From NCBI RefSeq assembly GCF_018129025.1, contig NZ_JAAEDI010000021.1, forward strand, positions 46,478 through 110,477: a stretch of DNA of 64,000 nt, in the 5' to 3' direction. A program made the position numbers and the translations under genes. Positions 58,238-64,000 of the stretch are shown here, piece by piece. The notes beneath the pieces are model-generated. The model did not search any database and was not told the DNA's origin. It saw nothing but the letters and a program-made list of their open reading frames with translations. Source of the DNA: Neoroseomonas terrae. Its GTDB lineage: Bacteria; Pseudomonadota; Alphaproteobacteria; Acetobacterales; Acetobacteraceae. Numbering within the stretch: position 1 is the first letter of the stretch; every line of letters begins with the position of its first letter.

Positions 58238-58272
58238 CTGGACATAAGGATATCTTTATGACTATGTCCAGC
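58238..58272. promoter_or_regulatory. nested palindromic operator before ArsR-methyltransferase
   Basis: The near-perfect palindrome CATAAGGATATCTTTATG (58243-58260, two mismatched positions) is overlapped by a second, wider inverted repeat CTGGACATA (58238-58246) / TATGTCCAG (58264-58272). It lies between divergent genes, within 6-40 bp of both starts; likely the binding site of the ArsR-type regulator encoded right next to it, and it would control both directions. Confidence 0.7.
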
Positions 58273-58277
58273 CCATC

Positions 58278-59210
58278 ATGGATGAGCTGCTCACCCAACT
58301 TCGCGCAGCGGCCGAGCCAACCCGGCTTCGCCTGCTCGCGCTCTGCGCGCGCGGCGCTTGGTGCGTGTCGGATCTGGTGGCGATCCTCGGGCAATCCCAG
58401 CCGCGGCTATCGCGCCACCTGAAGCTGCTGGTCGAGGCCGGGCTTCTCGCACGCACGCCCGAAGGCGCCAATGCCTGGTTCCAGGTGCCGCCGGAGGCCG
58501 ACCTCGCGCGCCAGATCCTGGCACGGCTGCCGGAGGACGATCTGCTGCTCGCCGCCGATCGTCGTGCCGCCGCCCGGCTGGCCGCCGAGCGCGCGCGCGC
58601 GGCCTCGGATTCCTTCCGCCGTCACGGCGCCGATTGGGACGAGATGCGCGCGCTGGACCTGCCCGGCGCCGAGATCGAGGCGGCACTGTTGGATGCGCTG
58701 CCGGCGCAGGTCGGCCGGCTGCTGGATATCGGCTGCGGCACGGGCGGGCTGCTGGAGCGGCTGGCGTCGCGCATCGAGGAAGGGCTGGGCGTCGATGCCT
58801 CCCGCGACATGCTCGCGCTGGCGCGGACCCGGCTCGCCGAGCGCGGCGTGCCGCATGTCGCGGTGCGGCAGGCCGATATGTACCGGCTGCCGCTCGCCGA
58901 TGGATCCTTCGACGCGGTCACGTTGCAGATGGTGCTGCATTATGCCGAGGACCCTGCCGCGGCGCTGACCGAAGCCGGGCGCGTGCTGAAGCCGGGTGGC
59001 GTGCTGCTCCTGGTCGACCTCGCGCCGCATGACCGCGCCGATCTGCTTGGCGCCCACGCGCATCGCTGGCCGGGCTTCGACGATGCCGAGATTGCGGGCT
59101 GGCTCGGTGCGACCGGCTGCGTGCCGGCGCGCAGCCTGACGATTCCGGGCGCGCTGCCCGTCCGCCTCTGGGTCGCGGAACGCAAGACCCATCCTGCTTT
59201 GACCGCCTGA
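58278..59210 (+). CDS. ArsR-family HTH fused to SAM-dependent methyltransferase (SahR-like)
   Basis: 310 residues. Residues 1-80 form an ArsR-type winged helix (LRAAAEPTRLRLLALCARGA, LVAILGQSQPRLSRHLKLLV, EAGLLARTPEG). From about 120 comes a methyltransferase fold with motif I LLDIGCGTGGLLERL, then QADMYRLPLADGSFDAVTLQ and GRVLKPGGVLLLVDLAPHDR. This architecture is known beside metH and metF in proteobacteria, where the domain probably senses S-adenosyl-homocysteine to control the methionine cycle. ATG 58278 is close to the operator. MetH follows after 11 bp. Confidence 0.87.
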   Translation: MDELLTQLRAAAEPTRLRLLALCARGAWCVSDLVAILGQSQPRLSRHLKLLVEAGLLARTPEGANAWFQVPPEADLARQILARLPEDDLLLAADRRAAARLAAERARAASDSFRRHGADWDEMRALDLPGAEIEAALLDALPAQVGRLLDIGCGTGGLLERLASRIEEGLGVDASRDMLALARTRLAERGVPHVAVRQADMYRLPLADGSFDAVTLQMVLHYAEDPAAALTEAGRVLKPGGVLLLVDLAPHDRADLLGAHAHRWPGFDDAEIAGWLGATGCVPARSLTIPGALPVRLWVAERKTHPALTA

Positions 59211-59221
59211 GGCTGTTGTCC

Positions 59222-62200
59222 ATGTCCCGTCCCCACCTGCTCGATGCCCTGCGCGACCGCGTGCTTCTGTGTGACGGCGGCATGGGCAGCCGCGTGCAGG
59301 TGATGGACCTCGACGTCGATCGCGACTTCTGGGGGAAGGAGAACTGCACGGACGTGCTGGTGCTGTCGCGCCCGGATGTCGTGCGGGAGATCCATCGCGG
59401 CTATTACGAGGCCGGCGCCGACATGGTGCTGACCAACACCTTCGGCGGATCGCCGGTCACGCTCGGCGAGTTCGAGCTGGAGGATCGCGCCTTCGAGCTC
59501 AACAAGAACGCCGTTGAGATCGCGCGCGAGGCGGCGGAGAGTTTTGCTGATGGCCGGCACCGCTGGGTGATCGGCGACATAGGCCCGGGGACGAAGCTGC
59601 CGAGCCTCGGCAATATCGCGTATGACGCGCTGGAAGCGGCGCTGCTCGTGCAATGCCGCGGCCTGATCGCCGGCGGTGCCGACGCGCTGCTGACCGAGAC
59701 GAACCAGGACACGCTGTTCATCAAGGCCGCCGTCAACGCCGCGAAGATCGCGAAGGCGGAAGCGAAGTCCGACGTCCCGGTCTTCGTGCAGGTGACGGTC
59801 GAGACGACCGGCACGCTGCTGGTCGGCCCGGATATCGGCGCGGCGGCGGCGGTGGTGCATTCGCTCGACGTGCCGCTGATCGGGCTGAACTGCGCGACGG
59901 GGCCGCAGGAGATGGCGGAACATGTCCGCTTCCTGTCGCAGAACTGGCCGGGATTCGTCTCCTGCCAGCCCAATGCGGGGCTGCCGGAACTGGTCGATGG
60001 CAAGACTCATTACCCGCTGGGCGCGGCGGAACTCGCCAGCTGGATGGAACGCTTCGTCACCGAGGATGGCGTGAACCTGATCGGCGGTTGCTGCGGCACC
60101 TCCACGCCGCATATCCAGGCGCTGGATGCGATGCTGCGGAAGCTCGGCGGCGGCGCGCATCGCCCGGCGCCGGTCGCGCGGAAGTCGTTCTGGGTGCCGT
60201 CGGTCGCCTCGCTCTACACCGCCGTGCCGCTGCGCCAGGAGAATGCGTATTTCTCCATCGGCGAACGCTGCAACGCCAACGGGTCCAAGGCGTGGCGGGA
60301 ACGCCAGGCGGCCGGCGACTGGGATGGCTGCGTCGCGATGGGGCGCGAGCAGGTGGGGGAGGGGTCGAACTCCCTCGACATCTGCACCGCCTTCGTCGGC
60401 CGCGACGAGATGGCCGAGATGAACGAGGTCATCAAGCGGTTCACCTCGTCGGTGAACGCGCCGCTGGTCATCGATTCCACCGAGACGCCGGTGATCGAGG
60501 CCGCGCTGAAGCTGCATGGCGGCAAGCCGATCATCAACTCCATCAACTTCGAGGATGGCGAGGGCCATGCGACGGATCGCATGATCCTAGCGAAGAAGTT
60601 CGGCGCCGCAGTCATCGCCCTGACGATCGACGAAGTCGGCATGGCGAAGACCGCCGAGGACAAGCTGCGCATCGCGACGCGGCTGGTGGAATTCGCCTGT
60701 GACATGCATGGGATGCCGCAGTCGGACCTGCTGATCGATCCGCTGACCTTCACCATCGCGACGGGCAATGAGGACGACCGCAAGCTCGGCCAGTGGACGC
60801 TGGAAGGCATCCGCGCGATCCGGGAGAAGTTCCCGGACATCCAGATCATCCTGGGCCTGTCGAACATCTCCTTCGGCCTGAACCCCGCCGCACGGCATGT
60901 GCTGAACTCGGTGTTCCTCGATCATGCGGTGAAGGCCGGCATGACCGGCGCCATCGTGCATGTGTCGAAGATCAAGCCGCTGCACCTGATCCCGCCCGAG
61001 GAGGTGCAGGTCGCCGAGGACCTGATCTTCGACCGCCGCCGCGAGGACTACGACCCGCTGCAGAAGATGCTGGAGATCTTCTCCGGCCGGAAGGCGGCCG
61101 ACAGCACCAAGAAGGTCCGAGCCGAGACGGTCGAAGGCCGGCTCAAGGACCGCATCGTCGATGGCGACCGCAAGGGGCTGGACGACGAGTTGGCCGATGC
61201 GCTCGCCAAGGGCATCGCGCCGCTGTCGATCATCAACGACGTGCTGCTGGACGGCATGAAGGTGGTGGGCGAGCTGTTCGGCGCCGGCAAGATGCAGCTG
61301 CCCTTCGTGCTCCAATCCGCGGAGACGATGAAGGCCGCCGTCGCCTATCTCGAACCCCACATGGAACGCATCGCGGGGCAGGAGAAGGGGACGATCGTGC
61401 TCGCCACCGTGAAGGGTGACGTGCACGACATCGGCAAGAACCTCGTCGACATCATCCTGACGAACAACGGCTATCGCGTGGTGAACCTCGGCATCAAGGT
61501 GCCGCTGGCCGACATGGTCGCCGCCGCGAAGGAGCACCGCGCGCATGCCATCGGCATGTCCGGCCTGCTGGTGAAGTCCACCGTGGTGATGCGCGAGAAT
61601 CTCGAGGAGATGTCACGCCAGAACCTCGACATTCCGGTGATGCTCGGCGGGGCTGCGCTGACCCGGAACTATGTCGAGGAGGATTGCGTGAAGTCCTATG
61701 CCTCGGGCCGCGTCGCCTATGCGCGCGATGCCTTCGACGGGCTGCACCTGATGGACAAGGTCGTCGGCAACGGCTTCGACGACTACCTGGCCGCGTTGCA
61801 GGCGAAGCGCGTCGGCAAGTCGCGCAACGAACGCCGCACGCTTGGCACGGCGGATCCGCGCGGCTTCGCGCCGGTGGACGTCAACACCGTCCAGACCCGC
61901 CGCCGCCGCGTGAACACCGAGACGAAGACGCCCGCCCCGCCCTTCTGGGGCGCCCGCGTCATCGAGGCCGCGCCCAAGGCCATCGTGCCCTTCATCAACG
62001 AGCGCAGCCTGTACCAGTTCCAGTGGGGCTTCCGGAAACAGGGCCGCTCGCTGGAGGATTTCCTCGGCTGGGCGAAGCAGGAGCTGCGCCCGGTGCTGCA
62101 ACGCATGCTGCGCATCACCGGCGAGCAGAACATCCTCCGGCCCCAGGCCATCTACGGCTACTGGAAATGCGCGGGGCAGGGCAACGACCTGATCCTGTTC

Positions 62201-62713
62201 GAGGAAGATGGTGTGACCGAAGCCACCCGCTTCACCCTGCCGCGCCAGCCGAAGGAAGACGGCGAGTGCATCGCCGATTTCGTGACCGACGTGGATGACG
62301 GCCGCGACGTGATCGGCCTGCAGGTCGTGACCGTGGGCCAGAAGGCGTCCGACGTCGCGCGGGAATGGTTCGAGGAGAACCGCTACCAGGACTACCTCTA
62401 CCTCCACGGCCTGTCGGTCGAGATGGCCGAGGCCATGGCCGAATACGTCCACAAGCGCATCCGCGCCGAATGGGGCTTCGCGGGTGAGGATGACCGCGAC
62501 ATGGACAGGATGCTCCAGCAGGGCTACCGCGGCGGCCGCTACTCCTTCGGCTACCCGGCCTGCCCGCGGCTGGAGGACCAGGTGCCGCTGCTGAAGCTGC
62601 TCGGCGCCGATCGGATCGGCGTCACGATCAGCGACGAATGGCAGCTCCACCCCGAGCAATCGACCAGCGCCATCGTCCTGCATCACCCGCGCGCGAAGTA
62701 CTTCTCCGTCTAG
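59222..62713 (+). CDS. metH: cobalamin-dependent methionine synthase
   Basis: 1163 residues, full-length. It has an N-terminal homocysteine-binding domain with zinc cysteines in NCATGPQEM and GGCCGTSTPH, and a methyltetrahydrofolate domain (IGERCNANGSKAW, VIDSTETPVIEAALK). The cobalamin domain has DVHDIGKNL, where H735 is the cobalt ligand, and the C-terminal SAM-binding reactivation domain has the FINERSLYQFQWGF start and GYPACPRLEDQ. It transfers methyl from 5-methyl-THF to homocysteine via B12. ATG 59222 is preferred; an in-frame TTG two codons earlier is possible. Co-directional with the ArsR-methyltransferase. Confidence 0.97.
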   Translation: MSRPHLLDALRDRVLLCDGGMGSRVQVMDLDVDRDFWGKENCTDVLVLSRPDVVREIHRGYYEAGADMVLTNTFGGSPVTLGEFELEDRAFELNKNAVEIAREAAESFADGRHRWVIGDIGPGTKLPSLGNIAYDALEAALLVQCRGLIAGGADALLTETNQDTLFIKAAVNAAKIAKAEAKSDVPVFVQVTVETTGTLLVGPDIGAAAAVVHSLDVPLIGLNCATGPQEMAEHVRFLSQNWPGFVSCQPNAGLPELVDGKTHYPLGAAELASWMERFVTEDGVNLIGGCCGTSTPHIQALDAMLRKLGGGAHRPAPVARKSFWVPSVASLYTAVPLRQENAYFSIGERCNANGSKAWRERQAAGDWDGCVAMGREQVGEGSNSLDICTAFVGRDEMAEMNEVIKRFTSSVNAPLVIDSTETPVIEAALKLHGGKPIINSINFEDGEGHATDRMILAKKFGAAVIALTIDEVGMAKTAEDKLRIATRLVEFACDMHGMPQSDLLIDPLTFTIATGNEDDRKLGQWTLEGIRAIREKFPDIQIILGLSNISFGLNPAARHVLNSVFLDHAVKAGMTGAIVHVSKIKPLHLIPPEEVQVAEDLIFDRRREDYDPLQKMLEIFSGRKAADSTKKVRAETVEGRLKDRIVDGDRKGLDDELADALAKGIAPLSIINDVLLDGMKVVGELFGAGKMQLPFVLQSAETMKAAVAYLEPHMERIAGQEKGTIVLATVKGDVHDIGKNLVDIILTNNGYRVVNLGIKVPLADMVAAAKEHRAHAIGMSGLLVKSTVVMRENLEEMSRQNLDIPVMLGGAALTRNYVEEDCVKSYASGRVAYARDAFDGLHLMDKVVGNGFDDYLAALQAKRVGKSRNERRTLGTADPRGFAPVDVNTVQTRRRRVNTETKTPAPPFWGARVIEAAPKAIVPFINERSLYQFQWGFRKQGRSLEDFLGWAKQELRPVLQRMLRITGEQNILRPQAIYGYWKCAGQGNDLILFEEDGVTEATRFTLPRQPKEDGECIADFVTDVDDGRDVIGLQVVTVGQKASDVAREWFEENRYQDYLYLHGLSVEMAEAMAEYVHKRIRAEWGFAGEDDRDMDRMLQQGYRGGRYSFGYPACPRLEDQVPLLKLLGADRIGVTISDEWQLHPEQSTSAIVLHHPRAKYFSV

Positions 62714-62736
62714 GCGGGGGCGGGTAAACCCCGCCT

Positions 62737-63639
62737 ATGGTGGAAGGCAGGTTGAATCGGGCGGCGACGCTGGCCATCGGCAGCGTCGTGGTGTCGCTGG
62801 CGGTGCTCGCGCTGAAGACGCTCGCCTGGTGGCTGACCGGGTCGGTCGCGCTGCTGGCCGATGCGCTGGAGAGCATCGTCAATGTCGGCGCCGCCATCGC
62901 GGCGCTGGTCGCCGTCACCTATTCCGCCCTGCCGGCCGACGACAACCATCCTTATGGTCACGCCAAGGCGGAGTATTTCTCCGCCGTGCTGGAAGGCGCG
63001 CTGATCATCGTCGCGGCGCTGCTGATCCTGAACGAATCCTGGAAGGCGTTCCTGGCCCCGCGCGCCCCCGAGCAGGCCGGGCTCGGCCTTGCCATTTCGG
63101 CCTTCGCCAGCGCGCTGAATGCCGGCTGGGCGACACTGCTGATGCGCCGGGGCCGGGCCATGCGGTCCCCGGCGCTGATGGCGGATGCGCGCCATCTCTG
63201 GTCGGACGTCATCACCTCGATCGGCGTCATCATCGGCGTTGGGCTCGTGGCCATGACGGGCCTTCTCTGGCTCGATCCGCTGGTCGCGGCACTGACGGCG
63301 CTGAACATCCTGTTCTCCGGCTTCCGGCTGGTGCGCGAAAGCGTCGGAGGGCTGATGGACGAGGCAGTGGCGCCGGCGACCATGGAGCGTATCCGCGCCA
63401 TCGTCGCCGAACAGGCGGAAGGCGCGCTGGAGGCGCATGACCTCCGGTCCCGCCACGCCGGCCGCTTCACCTTCCTGGAATTCCACCTGGTCGTGCCGGG
63501 CGCGATGACCGTGCGCGAATCTCACGACATCTGCGACCGGATCGAGGCCGCGCTGAAGGCTGAGTTGCAGACCGCGATCATCACCATCCATGTCGAGCCG
63601 GAGGGCAAGGCCAAGCAGAAGGGCGTGCCTGTCCTGTGA
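62737..63639 (+). CDS. cation diffusion facilitator family transporter
   Basis: 300 residues with six membrane helices and a cytosolic C-terminal domain. Metal-site residues: D41 region in GSVALLADALESIVNVG, then HPYGHAKAEYFSAVLEG, and LMADARHLWSDVITSIGV (second His/Asp pair of the binding site), as in CDF zinc/iron/manganese exporters. The C-terminal part (LVVPGAMTVRESHDICDRIE then AALKAELQTAIITIHVEPEG) is the dimerising domain. Metal specificity not settled. Its stop overlaps the TonB-like start. Confidence 0.93.
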   Translation: MVEGRLNRAATLAIGSVVVSLAVLALKTLAWWLTGSVALLADALESIVNVGAAIAALVAVTYSALPADDNHPYGHAKAEYFSAVLEGALIIVAALLILNESWKAFLAPRAPEQAGLGLAISAFASALNAGWATLLMRRGRAMRSPALMADARHLWSDVITSIGVIIGVGLVAMTGLLWLDPLVAALTALNILFSGFRLVRESVGGLMDEAVAPATMERIRAIVAEQAEGALEAHDLRSRHAGRFTFLEFHLVVPGAMTVRESHDICDRIEAALKAELQTAIITIHVEPEGKAKQKGVPVL

Positions 63640-64000
63640 CCGCGGGGCCGCGCCGCCGCGCCCGCCCGGACCGCGAGCCGATGCTGGACGTGGCGCCGGG
63701 CGGCGGCACGGAAGGTCGCGCAGCGCTGGCGCGGCCGGGCCGCGCCGCATTCCGGCGCGCGGTCACCGTCACAGGCTCGGCCGCACTCCACGCCGCGGCA
63801 CTTGCGGCGCTGGTCTTCTGGCCGATCAGCGACCCGGTGGAGGAACCGGGGCAGGTCGGCAGCGTCGCCCTGGTCTTCGCGGAAACGGTGGCCGAAGCCG
63901 GCGGGGGCGGGGTGCCGCCGGCACCACCCGCGCCGCCGGCGCCACCGACACCGCCCGCCCCGGCTGCGACGCCGGCGGCTCCACGGCCACCTTCGCCGCC
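63636..64000 (+). CDS. TonB-like energy transducer (cut by window end)
   Basis: The frame starts at GTG 63636, overlapping the CDF stop as GTGA, and stays open to the end of the window (121 codons). It begins with a basic cytosolic stretch, then a single membrane anchor AALHAAALAALVFWPIS, the segment SVALVFAET, and a long proline-alanine region (PPAPPAPPAPPTPPAP). This layout fits TonB/TolA-type proteins spanning the periplasm. The C-terminal TonB domain that would prove it lies outside. Confidence 0.65.
   Translation, partial: MTAGPRRRARPDREPMLDVAPGGGTEGRAALARPGRAAFRRAVTVTGSAALHAAALAALVFWPISDPVEEPGQVGSVALVFAETVAEAGGGGVPPAPPAPPAPPTPPAPAATPAAPRPPSP

Noticed and set aside
58201..58277. SAM or SAH riboswitch before the methionine genes
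   Set aside because: The space to the first start is too short and shows simple palindromes rather than riboswitch helices; a protein operator explains it better.

Overview
The window is GC-rich, densely packed bacterial chromosome with overlapping start/stop codons inside operons. Gene content (SigF/NrsF pair, DUF1489, TRAP transporter, DUF2271/DUF4198 cluster, full-length MetH) points to an alphaproteobacterium, most likely Rhodospirillales/Acetobacteraceae (Roseomonas-like). The taxon is inferred from protein style, not from a marker gene. No rRNA, tRNA, CRISPR array or transposase was seen.

Layout. (1) 1-6572: a type VI secretion spike cassette (VgrG fragment, DUF3592-like, DUF2169-pentapeptide, second pentapeptide protein, DUF3540, DUF4150 PAAR-like), followed by a 530-bp AT-richer gap where an effector gene might be expected. 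(2) 7103-7547: three tiny, translationally coupled ORFs. (3) 7754-17663: an iron-acquisition block. A six-gene minus-strand operon encodes a PepSY membrane protein, DUF2271, two DUF4198 copies, ApbE and a membrane-anchored diflavin reductase. Beyond it lie a hydroxy-acid oxidase, a TonB-dependent siderophore receptor and a PiuC-type dioxygenase. The operon and the receptor gene share a Fur-box-like element. (4) 17895-25205: two glutathionylspermidine-synthase-like ATP-grasp enzymes, DUF350, DUF1190, three small membrane/unknown proteins and an enlarged trigger-factor-like chaperone. (5) 25252-29544: chemoreceptor, NrsF/SigF with a consensus SigF promoter, and DUF1489. (6) 29772-37273: a complex I/hydrogenase-4-like operon whose large subunit has lost the [NiFe] cysteines, with a VOC protein inside it. 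(7) 37473-39438: TRAP permeases. (8) 39555-47541: a glycan-modification island with an inverted pair of REP-like repeats. (9) 47546-54888: PrpE, an MHS transporter, a ferredoxin-NADP reductase, a GNAT, a small membrane protein and a phytase-like esterase. (10) 55103-57775: amidase, GNAT, a small protein, a duplicated GNAT tail and a SnoaL-like protein. (11) 57860-64000: a CobW-like fragment, an ArsR-methyltransferase regulator, MetH, a cation diffusion facilitator and the start of a TonB-like protein.

How parts may work together. In the iron block, the receptor would import ferric siderophore. The flavoprotein reductase and PepSY protein could pass NADPH electrons across the inner membrane to DUF2271, which carries a textbook ApbE flavinylation motif, giving periplasmic ferric reduction under Fur control. 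The hydrogenase-like operon resembles the energy-converting hydrogenase-related (Ehr) complexes and would couple an unknown redox reaction to ion pumping. The ArsR-methyltransferase probably senses the methionine/SAH cycle and controls metH through nested palindromes in front of it.
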